A DNA stretch of 64,000 nucleotides from Salinispora arenicola (GCF_006716065.1 NZ_VFOL01000001.1:5208001-5272000), one strand, 5' to 3'; positions 44,818 through 53,644 are shown, numbered from the stretch's first letter. Made by a program: numbers and translations. The notes: generated by a model from the sequence alone, not told the origin.

Positions 44818-47580
44818 TCAGCCGGCAACGTGACAGGCCGGGCGGTGGCCGCCGCTGGCCGGCACTTGGGCCACCACGATCGCAAACGGTGTCTGCTCGC
44901 GTGCCTGGCCGAGTGGGTTGTCGACGAACGCCTCCGCCAACGCCGCATCGGTAGCGCCGGTGTCCTGGCCCAGGATGTCCTGACCGAAGTCGTTGGCGTC
45001 GATGATCACGGTGCCGCCGAACCGCTCCGCGGACTCCGCGGACAGGGCCGCCCGGATCGCCGCCGAGATCTCCCGGGCGACCCGCGCCGGGTCGGCCGGT
45101 GCCAGCTTCGCCGACACGTTCGCCGGGTAGGCCGAGTACTCGGTGGGCCCGTCGATGGCGCGTATCGCCGCACCCGCGACCTGGTAGAACAGCCCACGCC
45201 GCCCCACCGCCTTGCCAACGGCACCGGCTGCCGAGGCGACCAGGATGCGGGGCAGCCCCGCCTCCTGGATAGCCAACTGCATCGTGGCCGGGTGCCCCAA
45301 CCCAATGCCGTACGGGGTACGCCGCACGAATCGCGACAGCAGCCGCGCCCACGCCCCACTCCTGATGTCCGTCACGTTGAAGATCCGCCCCTGCGCGACC
45401 GCGATCACCTTCTCGCTGACGAACAGGTACCAGCGTCCGGCGGTTGCCAGGCGCTGGACGGGAACGGGCATCTCAGAGCCCTGTTTGAAGAATTCACCGA
45501 CGCGGTTGACGGCGAGGGCGGGAACATCGTCACCGGTCGCGATGAGGTCCGTACGCAGTGGGAACCGGGCCCAGGCACCCCCGGCCGTCAGCAGTTCCTT
45601 CTCGGGATTGGGTGTGAAGTCCGGCTTCGGAAACGCGGGCGGGTGCACCCCCTCGTCGGCGCGAGGGCCGGTGGCCCGTTGGGGGACGACCCTGCCCGGC
45701 TCCGCTGGCCCCGCGGTGTCCGTCTCGCTCGTCGGTGGCGTGTCGATGAACTCGCGTAGCCACAGCTCGACGTTGATCATCCGCCAGAACGTCATGGTTT
45801 CCGCGCCGCCCCTGCCAGCGATGTAGTCGTCGAATGCCTGGAGCACGGCCCGCCTGTCGAAGTAGGGTCGGGCACCGAAGGACTGCGAGGCGAAGATCAG
45901 ATACACGTCGTTCTTGATTCGCTGGAACCACCGGTCCTCGGGCGTGGTGAAGCCAATCTTGTTGCGGCGTCGATGCACCAGTCGGGGCAGCAGATCGGCG
46001 GTGGCGTCCCGCAACGCCCGCTTGTTCCACCCGCGGTGGATGATCGCCGAAGGGTCAAGTGACCACACGGTACGCAGCAGGGTGGTGTCGAGGAACGGTA
46101 CACGACCCTCGATCGAGAAGCGCATGCTGTTGCGATCCTCGTAGCGCAACAGCGCCGGAAGGCTGTGCCGGAACAGGTCCGTGGTCAACCGGGCCTTGAT
46201 GTTGTTACGCACCATCGGAAGCCGCTCGTACCGATAGGTATCGGCGAAGTCCCGGCCCAGCAGGCTGGTCGCGGGTGCAAGCCGCCGACGGCCAACGGCG
46301 TCGGTCAGCCGGGAGCGACCCAACCGCCACAGCACGTCGAGGGACCGGATCAGTTCCCCGACCGCCCGGACACCCCGAAGGCCACGCAGGTGCACCAGGT
46401 AGTACGGCAGGTAGCCGGCGAGCATCTCGTCCGCCCCCTGGCCGTCGAGCATCACCGTCACATGCTCGCTCGCCGCGCGCATCACGCAGTACTGCGCGTA
46501 CGGCGCGGTGGAGATGACCGGCTCCTCCTGGGTACGCACGAAGTCACGCAGGTCGACGAGAAACCGGTCCGGCGTGGGGTGCACCTTGTGGACCTGTAGC
46601 GCGTCCGCACAGGTGGCCGCGACCGCGTCGACGTAACGCTCCTCGTCGTTGCGGTCGCCGGGGAATACCGCCGAGAACGTTTGCTGGGTCGCGCCGACCG
46701 GCCGGGCGGTTTCGTCGGCGCTGGCCACCATCCGGTGGATGGTGGCCACCACGGTCGAGGAATCCAGGCCGCCCGACAGGGCCGTACCCACCGGGACGTC
46801 ACTGACCAGCCGGGCCTGGATCGCCCGGTGCAGCGCCACCGTGAACTGCCCCTGAGCTTTCCGGTCATAGGGCACCGGTGCCGCCGCCAGCGCATCCATG
46901 TCGTCATAGAGCGTGGTGTAGGTGGAGCGCTGGATTCCGCCGTCCGAGGTGAGTAGGGCGACTTCTCCCGGCATCAACCGGTTGACTCCGCGGAAGAATG
47001 TCCGCGGAGTGTCGTCGTGGATCCGGAACCGTAGGTATCGGTAGATGGTTCGGTCATCCGGCTCCGGCCTGATCGCACCGGTGGTGAACAGGGGGCGGAT
47101 CTCACTGGCGAAAAATACCCGCCCGTCTCCATCCTCGGCAAGGTACAGGGGCTTGATGCCGAACTGATCCCGGGCCAGCAGCACCTCGCCGCGTTTCAGG
47201 TCGGCGATCGCCAGGGCGAACATTCCTTCGAAGCGGTCGAGGGCGGCACGGCCCCAGTGGATCCACGCGGCGAGCACCACCTCGGTGTCGCTTTCCGTGG
47301 TGAATCGGTGGCCGAGATCGGTCAGTTCCGCGCGCAGTTCCCGGTAGTTGTAGACCTCACCGTTGTAGACCATCGCGTACCGGCCGTCCGACGAGCGCAG
47401 CGGTTGCTGCCCACCGACACGATCGATCACCGCCAGCCTCCGGTGGGCCAATCCGATCAGTCCGTCGGTCAGGTATCCGTCTCCGTCGGGGCCGCGGTGC
47501 ACTTGGGCATCAGCCATCCGGCGAAGCACCGGCTCACCCCAGAATGCGCTGATACCGATATAGCCTGCTATACCGCACAT
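44818..47580 (-). CDS. Asparagine synthetase B fused to F420-0:gamma-glutamyl ligase-like domain
   Basis: 920 residues in one uninterrupted frame. Residues 1-215 are a class II glutaminase with Cys2 (MCGIAGYIG) and the RGPDG and VYNGEVYNY motifs. Residues 240-615 are the asparagine synthetase domain with the pyrophosphate loop SGGLDSS (269-275) and LDGQGADEMLAGY. Both active sites look intact. A linker (615-665) leads to a C-terminal domain (about 668-905) resembling a subgroup of CofE/F420-0:gamma-glutamyl ligases: VSEKVIAVAQGR, FVRRTPYGIGLGHPATMQLA, IDGPTEYSAYPAN, IIDANDFGQDILG and DNPLGQAREQTP. Free-standing AsnB is about 600-650 residues, so the extra 270 are a true fusion. Both halves make amide bonds on acidic amino acids or glutamate. 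The product is unknown. Confidence 0.88.
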   Translation of the reverse strand: MCGIAGYIGISAFWGEPVLRRMADAQVHRGPDGDGYLTDGLIGLAHRRLAVIDRVGGQQPLRSSDGRYAMVYNGEVYNYRELRAELTDLGHRFTTESDTEVVLAAWIHWGRAALDRFEGMFALAIADLKRGEVLLARDQFGIKPLYLAEDGDGRVFFASEIRPLFTTGAIRPEPDDRTIYRYLRFRIHDDTPRTFFRGVNRLMPGEVALLTSDGGIQRSTYTTLYDDMDALAAAPVPYDRKAQGQFTVALHRAIQARLVSDVPVGTALSGGLDSSTVVATIHRMVASADETARPVGATQQTFSAVFPGDRNDEERYVDAVAATCADALQVHKVHPTPDRFLVDLRDFVRTQEEPVISTAPYAQYCVMRAASEHVTVMLDGQGADEMLAGYLPYYLVHLRGLRGVRAVGELIRSLDVLWRLGRSRLTDAVGRRRLAPATSLLGRDFADTYRYERLPMVRNNIKARLTTDLFRHSLPALLRYEDRNSMRFSIEGRVPFLDTTLLRTVWSLDPSAIIHRGWNKRALRDATADLLPRLVHRRRNKIGFTTPEDRWFQRIKNDVYLIFASQSFGARPYFDRRAVLQAFDDYIAGRGGAETMTFWRMINVELWLREFIDTPPTSETDTAGPAEPGRVVPQRATGPRADEGVHPPAFPKPDFTPNPEKELLTAGGAWARFPLRTDLIATGDDVPALAVNRVGEFFKQGSEMPVPVQRLATAGRWYLFVSEKVIAVAQGRIFNVTDIRSGAWARLLSRFVRRTPYGIGLGHPATMQLAIQEAGLPRILVASAAGAVGKAVGRRGLFYQVAGAAIRAIDGPTEYSAYPANVSAKLAPADPARVAREISAAIRAALSAESAERFGGTVIIDANDFGQDILGQDTGATDAALAEAFVDNPLGQAREQTPFAIVVAQVPASGGHRPACHVAG

Positions 47581-47844
47581 TAAATGATCCCCTCGGGTTT
47601 GCGGATCCGGCTTTTACGGTATACATCGCATCTGACACTCAGGTATCTTTGCCATGAAACCCCACCATTCGGGTACTAGGTAGCGGTCCACCCGAGCAGC
47701 GGTTCATGGCGTGAATTGGTCGAATCCGGGCAGCTAGCCTGTGAGTGCACCAAATTTCGCTTGGGATCAACAACAGCCGCAGGCCACTGCTGCGGCACCA
47801 CCCGCGTACCCGCCCGGGTGACGAGCGGCCACCCCACGACAACC
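47581..47844. promoter_or_regulatory. Upstream region of AsnB fusion gene
   Basis: About 260 bases between the terminator of the beta-helix gene and the AsnB start, all on the minus strand. It should contain the AsnB promoter; the 47600-47650 segment is AT-richer. GAGGGGATCATTTA precedes ATG 47580 as a ribosome site. No other feature was recognised. Confidence 0.4.
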
Positions 47845-47886
47845 AAAAGGTTCCGCTCCGCGACCATCCGGGCGCGGGGCGGAACC
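47845..47886 (-). terminator. Intrinsic terminator of beta-helix gene
   Basis: On the minus strand GGTTCCGC ... GCGGAACC forms an 8-bp stem (47849-47856 with 47879-47886) followed directly by TTTT (47845-47848). It lies 25 bases after the beta-helix stop. Confidence 0.75.
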
Positions 47887-47910
47887 CCTGGTGTTGTCCG
47901 ACGCGACGCC

Positions 47911-49428
47911 TCAGCCCGGGCAGCCGGCAACGTTGACGCAGTTGTCGGGCCGGTTCTTGATGACAATTGTGCCAGTAGCTGTGTTCAGATCGACCGTTCC
48001 AGCCGCCTCGTTGAAGATCCCACCACCCTCGGCGACAGCGATATTCTTCTTAATCGTGCTGTCGTACAGGATGAGGGCACCGAGTGCGTCATTGTAGATA
48101 CCCGCTCCACGACCGGCACGGTTGCTGTGGACGTGGGTGTCGAACAGTGACAACTCACCAGCGTTGAATACACCTCCGCCATCGGTGTTGGCGGTGTTGC
48201 CCTTGATAACACCCTTCCGGACGACGGCCGAGGAGGCACCGACAATCAACCCACCGCCACCACTGCGGGCGGCGTTGTCGGCGATGACGACACGGTGCAG
48301 GGTGATCTGCGAGGTAATAGCCACAACCCCGCCGCCCTCGGTGTTGGAGGAATTGCGGACCACCCGAGAATCAGTGACCGATGCGGTTCCTCCGGTGACG
48401 AGCAACCCGCCGCCGACCACGGATGTTGCCCGGTTTCCGGTGATTTCACTGCGGGCAGCAGTAACGGTGCCGGTGCTGGAGATGCCACCACCGTTGGTGG
48501 CGACGTTGCCGTCCACAGCGGAGGAGTGCATCCGGAGCATGCCCGTGCTGAGGATCCCACCCCCGTTCTCACTGGCGATGTTCCGTTCGATGCGGGAGTG
48601 TTTGCTGGTGACGGTTCCCGCGTTCCGGATGCCGCCGCCTCCCTGTGCGCTGATGTTGCGCACGATCTTGGTGTGATCGAGGGTGAGAGCACCACCGGCG
48701 TTGACGAGGATCGCCCCGCCGTTCTCGGTGGTCTGCCCGCCGGTGACAGTCAAGTGGTTGAGGGTGAGCTCACCGCCGGTGTCGACGGTGAGGATCCGGA
48801 ACTGGTCAACCCCAGCGGCACGCTTGAGAGTCGTGTGCTTACCACCATTGAGCGTGATCGGGGCGGTGATCACGGGCAGACCAGCACCCCCGAGATCAGC
48901 AGTCAGCAGATAGGTACAACCCTTGGCCAGGTCGAGCACGGCACCACCACGAGCATTACCCGCACTGATCGCAGCGATCAACCTGCCCACGTCGCACGCG
49001 ACCGGCACACCCTGCCGCTTACCCCCCTTCCTCCCCCTGGCCTCACCCATGCCCTCGACAACACCCTTGCCCTTGCCCTGAACGCCCTTGCCCTCGTCGC
49101 CGCCGCTGCTTCTGCCCTCAGCCGCATTACCCTGACCCTTGTCCTCACGCGGGGACTGCTCACGTGTGGCCTTTCCCCGGGTGGACTCGCCGTCGTCGCG
49201 GTGCCCACCCCCGGGCCGATCCCCGGCGGACTCCCCCGGCTGCTCCTCGACGCTGGTGAGGACACGTCCGCCCGCATTGACGGCCGGCGTCGCCACACCA
49301 CCAACGACAGTCAGCGCCAGGCCGGTCATCCCCGCCAACCCGACGACCCACCACCGCCACCGTGGCCGCAATAGGCCACCACCACAACGATCCCACTCGT
49401 GTCCGCGGTTGTGTTCCCGATAGCTCAT
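47911..49428 (-). CDS. Secreted right-handed beta-helix repeat protein (copy 1)
   Basis: 505 residues. An N-terminal Arg/Trp-rich segment and signal/anchor (RWRWWVVGLAGMTGLALTVV) are followed by a charged Gly/Lys/Glu linker (about 60-140). The folded part starts at VACDVGRLIAAISAGNARGG and continues as a ladder of about 12 beta-helix rungs. Each rung carries GGGI/GGGL turns and N-x-A/S-x-x-GGG strands (SRIERNIASENGGGILSTG, AVDGNVATNGGGISSTG), like chlamydial Pmp-type repeats and polysaccharide-lyase-like folds. It ends with a short Cys pair (DNCVNVAGCPG). No catalytic residues could be assigned. A paralogue lies at 50305. The ATG is 14 bases from GGGGAAAGGGG, so initiation is unusual. Confidence 0.88.
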   Translation of the reverse strand: MSYREHNRGHEWDRCGGGLLRPRWRWWVVGLAGMTGLALTVVGGVATPAVNAGGRVLTSVEEQPGESAGDRPGGGHRDDGESTRGKATREQSPREDKGQGNAAEGRSSGGDEGKGVQGKGKGVVEGMGEARGRKGGKRQGVPVACDVGRLIAAISAGNARGGAVLDLAKGCTYLLTADLGGAGLPVITAPITLNGGKHTTLKRAAGVDQFRILTVDTGGELTLNHLTVTGGQTTENGGAILVNAGGALTLDHTKIVRNISAQGGGGIRNAGTVTSKHSRIERNIASENGGGILSTGMLRMHSSAVDGNVATNGGGISSTGTVTAARSEITGNRATSVVGGGLLVTGGTASVTDSRVVRNSSNTEGGGVVAITSQITLHRVVIADNAARSGGGGLIVGASSAVVRKGVIKGNTANTDGGGVFNAGELSLFDTHVHSNRAGRGAGIYNDALGALILYDSTIKKNIAVAEGGGIFNEAAGTVDLNTATGTIVIKNRPDNCVNVAGCPG

Positions 49429-49560
49429 CCGGTGTCAACGCCCCTTTCCCCCGTGAACGACGAGGAACCCTGCCAACCGCGACGGCCGGGACGGCGCTCC
49501 TCGGCTACCGAACAGGCGGTAGCGACCAACCCGCACGCTAAACCGGCATACGCCCTAAAC
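49429..49560 (-). ncRNA. Candidate structured 5' leader of beta-helix gene (copy 1)
   Basis: Related leaders precede all three beta-helix gene copies. Here (minus strand) TTTAGCGTGCGGGTTGGTC is followed by hairpin A, GCTACCG/CGGTAGC with a 6-base loop (49517-49523 with 49504-49510). It abuts hairpin B, CGAGGA/TCCTCG (49498-49503 with 49461-49466). Then comes a conserved purine block ACGGGGGAAAGG about 14-23 bases before the ATG. It could be a cis-regulatory RNA. It lacks the GGCAAA and GCAAAGCC blocks of the c-di-GMP-I riboswitch and I could not match it to a named class. Confidence 0.5.
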
Positions 49561-49660
49561 AAACACGAAACCGAACAAGTCCCCGAAACAGGGCACTACT
49601 TAGGTCACGCGGTCTCACGACGCCTCCACTCCACACCGGCGTCACGGACGTCCCAGACCA

Positions 49661-49693
49661 CACCAGCACCAGCACCAGCACCAGCACCAGCAC
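49661..49693 (+). repeat. CACCAG hexanucleotide microsatellite
   Basis: Five and a half perfect copies of CACCAG. It sits just before the remnant of a FecCD permease gene and may be the scar of the lost 5' part or a replication-slippage tract. Confidence 0.9.
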
Positions 49694-49707
49694 GATCTTC
49701 AATAGTG

Positions 49708-50204
49708 TCGTTCGCCGAGGTGGTCGCGGCGGTCATCGACACATCCGAGAACGTCCAGCATGACCGGGTCGTGCGGGGTCTGCGGTTACCCCGCGTGATC
49801 ACCGCGATCTCCGCCGGGGCCGCGCTGGGGTCTCCGGAGCCACCTTCCAGTCAGTGTCACGCAACGCGCTCGGATCACCCGACGTGATCGGCTTCACCAC
49901 CGGGGCGGCCACCGGCGCGATCGTACAGATCGTCGTGTTCCAGGCCGAGGCCCTGCAGGTGTCGATCGGTGCGGTGGCCGGAGGACTGCTCACCGCGGTG
50001 GCCGTCTACGTACTCTCCCGCGGTGTGAGCGGTGGCTACCGGCTGATCCCGACCGGGATCGGGGTGAGCGCCGTGCTCGGCGCGCTCAACGGCCTGCTAC
50101 TCGTGACCGGTGACCTGGACCGGGCGTTCACCGTCACCCGGCTGTTGCCGATCACCGCCGCTGTCCCAATCGGCCGAGTGACCGGCATCGTCGGCGGTCT
50201 CTAG
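49708..50204 (+). pseudogene. Remnant of FecCD-type siderophore ABC permease gene
   Basis: The first part (FAEVVAAVIDTSENVQHDRV, LRLPRVITAISAGAALG) and the second part (SRNALGSPDVIGFTTGAATG) belong to one FecCD permease. They are in different frames: one base appears lost near 49829, where GAALGVSGATFQSVSRN is expected. The N-terminal membrane segments and the C-terminal half after VTRLLPITAAVPIGRVTGIV are missing. The intact frame from 49854 (116 codons) is therefore a fragment and unlikely to be functional. Confidence 0.82.
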
Positions 50205-50304
50205 CTCATCTGGATGCTGACCCGCTCCAAGCAGGTCTGACCGGAAGGATCCCCATGACCTGCCCATCCGCCCTCGAGGCAGGGGCGCGCGGGGTGAGGT
50301 CTCG

Positions 50305-51663
50305 CTACCCGCCGCAGCCCGGAACGCTGACGCAGTTGTTCGGCCGGTTCTTGATCACTATGGTGCCCGTGGCGGCGTTCAGGTGCACCGTACCGCCATC
50401 GTTGGCGATGCCCCCACCGTCGGTGACGGCGACATTGTCGACGACCTTCGACGCGGCGAGGCTGACCGTACCGGAGTTGTGGATCCCGCCGCCCCGGTCG
50501 GCCCGGTTGCCGAGGACCCGGGTGCGTCGCACCACTGTCTGCCCCGCGTTGAAGATTCCACCGCCGGCGGCCGCCACCGCGGTGTTGTGCTTGATGACGC
50601 TGTCCTCGACGACGACGAAGCTACCTCCTCCGATGTCTCCCTCGACGAACAGACCACCGCCCAGACCCGACAGCGCGGCGTTGTCCGCCAGTCGGACCCA
50701 TCGCAACGTCAGCTGCCCGCCGAGACCAACCCGGACTCCACCACCGTCTGAATTGGCCGAGTTCCCGACGATCCGCGTGCCGGTTACCGCACCGATGCCA
50801 CCGGAGACGAACATCCCGCCAACGGCTTGCGCCCGGTTGTCCGCGATGCTGCCCCCCTTGACGGTCACGCTGCTGTCGGATGCGAAGATGCCGCCACCGA
50901 GGTCGGACGTGTTTCTGTCGAGGTGGGATTCGACGATGTCCAGCGGGCCCGAGCTGAAGACCCCGCCGCCGCGCTGGCTACCGATGTTCCGTGCGATGCT
51001 GGAGTCTCTGATCCGGATGGTGCCGTTGCTGGCGATACCTCCACCCAGGATGCTGGCGACGTTTCGGCTGACAACGCTGTGGTTGGTCGTCAGCGCCCCA
51101 CCGGTGTCGACCAGGATTCCGCCGCCTTCGGCGGTGTGGCCGCCGGTGATTGTCAGGTGGTTGAGGGTGAGGTCACCGCCGGCGCCGACGGTGAGGATCC
51201 GGAACTGCTCTACGGCAGCGGCACGCTCGATGGCGGTGTTCCTGCCGCCGTTGAGGGTGATCGGGACGGTGATCGCCGGTAGACCGGCACCGCCGAGGTC
51301 CGCGGTGAGCAGATAGGTACAGCCCTCGGCGAGGTCGAGCACGGCACCGCCGCCGGCGTTGGCCAGGACGATCTCGGCGATCAACCGGTCTGTGTCGCAC
51401 GGGACCGACGTCCCCTCCCACTTTTTATCCCGATCGTCCTTGTCCGCGTCACGGCGGCTGTCGGCGGACGGCGCGCGGTCGGTGGGTGTTCCGGGCGCGC
51501 CAGCGGTCGGTCCGATCGCCTCGGAGAGGGGAATCGCGGCGGCCCCTGCGGCGGTGAGGGCCAACCCGGTCAGCCCGACGGCCCACCACCGCCACCATGG
51601 CTTCGCCTGCTTCCCACTTGGGTGGCCGGGTCTGCTCCCGTGGGTATGATGCTGACGCTTCAT
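50305..51663 (-). CDS. Secreted right-handed beta-helix repeat protein (copy 2)
   Basis: 452 residues from ATG 51663. Paralogue of the protein at 47911: same Trp-rich anchor (KPWWRWWAVGLTGLALTAAG), shorter charged linker, same entry to the fold (VPCDTDRLIAEIVLANAGGG; VLDLAEGCTYLLTADLGGAG) and the same end (IVIKNRPNNCVSVPGCGG). About 12 rungs with GGGI/GGGV turns. The middle rungs have diverged strongly while the first and last 100 residues are conserved, suggesting variable surface recognition. No catalytic site was assigned. Its ribosome-site-like GGAAGGA is again about 14 bases from the ATG. Confidence 0.88.
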   Translation of the reverse strand: MKRQHHTHGSRPGHPSGKQAKPWWRWWAVGLTGLALTAAGAAAIPLSEAIGPTAGAPGTPTDRAPSADSRRDADKDDRDKKWEGTSVPCDTDRLIAEIVLANAGGGAVLDLAEGCTYLLTADLGGAGLPAITVPITLNGGRNTAIERAAAVEQFRILTVGAGGDLTLNHLTITGGHTAEGGGILVDTGGALTTNHSVVSRNVASILGGGIASNGTIRIRDSSIARNIGSQRGGGVFSSGPLDIVESHLDRNTSDLGGGIFASDSSVTVKGGSIADNRAQAVGGMFVSGGIGAVTGTRIVGNSANSDGGGVRVGLGGQLTLRWVRLADNAALSGLGGGLFVEGDIGGGSFVVVEDSVIKHNTAVAAAGGGIFNAGQTVVRRTRVLGNRADRGGGIHNSGTVSLAASKVVDNVAVTDGGGIANDGGTVHLNAATGTIVIKNRPNNCVSVPGCGG

Positions 51664-51812
51664 CGCGGTCTTGATGTCCTTCCCCCGTGCACGGCACACA
51701 ACCAGCCCAGGCACCAGCCGGAACGGGCTTTCTCAGGCGCTGGCAGGGTGGCACCAGCCACCGCACGCTAAGCGAACGAGGAACTACAGGAGCACTGAAC
51801 ACGAAAAAATCC
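51664..51812 (-). ncRNA. Candidate structured 5' leader of beta-helix gene (copy 2)
   Basis: Shares with the other two leaders the block TTTTTCGTGTTC, then CTTAGCGTGCGG, and at the 3' end ACGGGGGAAGGACATC plus AAGACCGCG before the ATG. The middle differs in sequence but still gives two hairpins on the minus strand: GGTGGC-TGGT-GCCACC, and CCAGC ... GCTGG. Sequence change with preserved hairpin layout argues for a structural role; this is by-eye folding only. Confidence 0.42.
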
Positions 51813-52213
51813 ACCAAAGCAGGCAAAGCCGGACAAATTTCAGTCGCTCGTCGTGGAGTCCATGCGTAGGGAATGTCGCGGAACTGCGGCTCAACTCCGG
51901 CCGGCACAGTCGACCGGCTGGCGCTCCAGAAGACGGCGACCGCAGCCTGACAAACTCTGTCATCGCAGGTCAGCAGTCGGAACTAGGTTGGCACTGTACA
52001 GCGAAGCGAAGCCCCGAGGTACCACGCCCAGCAGTCAGTGACAGGTGCTCGACCGTGCCGGCCCGATCACGCACCACGTCGTCGACCTGACCCTGCTCGC
52101 CGAGGTGATGGCCGCCGCCGGTGTCCCCGCGGGTGTCTTCAACGTCATACACGGCTACGGGCCCATTCACCTCGGTCGCGGCGACGACCAGGGTGGTCTA
52201 GCGGTGCAGGCCT
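51813..52213. pseudogene. Degenerate region with aldehyde dehydrogenase fragment
   Basis: A plus-strand stretch at about 52084-52164 encodes LTLLAEVMAAAGVPAGVFNV followed by IHGYGP, a recognisable piece of an aldehyde dehydrogenase (the conserved AGVPAGVFNVVHG region). Nothing of the rest of that enzyme is present on either side. The other bases in this interval show no gene. It looks like debris from deletion or insertion events. Confidence 0.65.
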
Positions 52214-52753
52214 TCAGGAACCGACGATGGCCACGGAGGCAACGGAGAAGACAGCGGCGGCGAGAAGGATCAGCCCGGTTGGCGCCCCGACGACTGCGCT
52301 CACCGACAGCTTTCGGGCACGGGCGACCGGGTGCGCGACGACCGAGACGACCGTGATGAGTGCGGCGACCACGTAGATCATCGAATAGCCGATCAGGGCG
52401 GCGACCGGGAAGAGGTGGACACCGACGACGAAGGCAACCCACATTGAGATCAAGTCCCGTCGGCCGCGGAGCGCGAGTAGGACCGATCCGAGGGCGGCGG
52501 CTCCGAACTCGATGGCGACCACGACCCCGAACGCCCGGCTGCTGTCCTCGTCGAAGGCGGTGTCGTTGTGCCAAAGTCGCCATGTCAGCAGACCGCCAAC
52601 GAGCGCGGTGAACAAGCTGGTCACCGAGCCGGCGGCGAGAAACTTGCGCCATCTGGCAGGAGGCGCCTCCTGCGCCCAGCCGAACCAGCTCGAAGCAAAG
52701 AACCCGAAGATCACAGCAGTTGCCGCAGAGTCACGCACGTGCTCGGCAAGCAT
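52214..52753 (-). CDS. Small integral membrane protein, unknown function
   Basis: 179 residues from ATG 52753, with GGAGG just upstream. Five or so hydrophobic segments: AATAVIFGFFASSWFGWAQE, SVTSLFTALVGGLLTWRLW, AFGVVVAIEFGAAALGSVLL, MWVAFVVGVHLFPVAALIGY, GLILLAAAVFSVASVAIVGS. The pattern with a W-Q-E after the first segment and R-R-D in the third loop is common in actinobacterial membrane proteins of unknown role. No partner gene adjoins it. Confidence 0.78.
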   Translation of the reverse strand: MLAEHVRDSAATAVIFGFFASSWFGWAQEAPPARWRKFLAAGSVTSLFTALVGGLLTWRLWHNDTAFDEDSSRAFGVVVAIEFGAAALGSVLLALRGRRDLISMWVAFVVGVHLFPVAALIGYSMIYVVAALITVVSVVAHPVARARKLSVSAVVGAPTGLILLAAAVFSVASVAIVGS

Positions 52754-53391
52754 GCTGCCTCCAGGTCCGATGAGGCCAAACGACGGCAGTCTAGGGCACT
52801 CCTCCAGCGTCCGGTGACAAGGCGTCAGGCGGCTTCTTTGGGGTGTCCCTTGTGGTTCCTGGCCCCAGGACTTACTTGTGCCGACGGAGGCGCCGGACGA
52901 AGCAGCAAGACATACGACGAGTTCGCCTCGTTGACGACGGCATCGACTCGTGCGGCCGTGATATTGCCGGGCAGCAGACATCCACAGTAGAAATAAACTA
53001 CCACGAAGGTCAGCCGACCATCTCCTGAGACACACTCTGGACTCCGCCTTGTTTCGGAAATTGAGCTGTGTTCGATCCGGAGGAACCTCCGGGCAAACTA
53101 CTGATTCCTGCTTCGTTCCCCGCCACGTTGTCGTCCACCTGCGACGCGCTGACCGCTAGCACCCCTGTGGAAGTACTACCCGAATCGGCCACGCCTACCG
53201 AGGGGCCGAAAGACCATCCTCGCCCTCTGGAGCCCAGCAGCTCGGCACTCCGGCGCCGCGCAATGTGAAAACAGCTCCCTAAGGTCGTTTTCGTCCACGT
53301 GCACAGAGAGCAACCTGCGACAACATCGCAATCATGACCAGCTGCCGCATGGGCGCTAGTATCGATTAATCACTACTTGGACAGAATGTCA
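52754..53391. other. Intergenic region, one doubtful small ORF
   Basis: No convincing gene. A 60-codon minus-strand frame at 53010-53192 starting with GTG (VADSGSTSTGVLAVSASQVD) has reasonable composition and could be a small surface protein. It has no strong ribosome site and no recognised family, so it is not called as a CDS. Confidence 0.35.
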
Positions 53392-53421
53392 AGATCGTGA
53401 TTCACAGGTGAATCATGATCT
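53392..53421. promoter_or_regulatory. 30-bp inverted repeat, candidate operator
   Basis: AGATCGTGATTCAC-AG-GTGAATCATGATCT has 14-base arms with one mismatch around a 2-base centre. It lies 67 bases upstream of the small-protein/lysin pair, in a locally AT-rich stretch. A dimeric repressor site is the simplest reading. Confidence 0.55.
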
Positions 53422-53488
53422 CGCTGATTGTGCCACCAAACCGTGGCATAGGCGCCCGGGCGAACCGCCCTTCAATCATGGGAGTGAC

Positions 53489-53644
53489 ATGTCCGCCACC
53501 GATCCACACCCGGTCCCCGACGAGGACCCGGAACAACACATCGGAAATCAGACCCCGGACCCATGGAGCGACCCCGAGCAGACCGACTGGCCAACAGTGG
53601 AGGTGAACATCGATGACATGGACGGTGGTACCGAATCTGGATGA
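53489..53644 (+). CDS. Small acidic protein, unknown function
   Basis: 51 residues (MSATDPHPVPDEDPEQHIGN at the start), very rich in Asp, Glu and Pro, no hydrophobic segment. GGGAGTGAC precedes ATG 53489. It overlaps the following hydrolase gene by 32 bases, whose ribosome site lies within it, so it may serve mainly as a coupled upstream frame. Confidence 0.6.
   Translation: MSATDPHPVPDEDPEQHIGNQTPDPWSDPEQTDWPTVEVNIDDMDGGTESG

Noticed and set aside
49429-49560. c-di-GMP-I (GEMM) riboswitch
   Set aside because: The GGTAGCCGAGG stretch is superficially similar to its 3' end, but the required GGCAAA and GCAAAGCC blocks are absent.
49461-49560. ydaO (c-di-AMP) riboswitch on the plus strand
   Set aside because: Plus-strand GAGGAACC and CGCTAAACC resemble parts of it, but all three copies are tied to minus-strand genes and the remaining conserved blocks could not be aligned by eye; left open for an Rfam search.
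49661-49693. CRISPR-like repeat
   Set aside because: It is a simple hexanucleotide tandem repeat without spacers.
47911-51663. Calling the beta-helix proteins pectate lyases or polysaccharide lyases
   Set aside because: The fold pattern is similar but no catalytic Arg/Lys or calcium-binding Asp cluster could be identified.
53010-53192. 60-codon minus-strand small protein
   Set aside because: Composition is plausible but there is no ribosome site, no known family and no supporting context.
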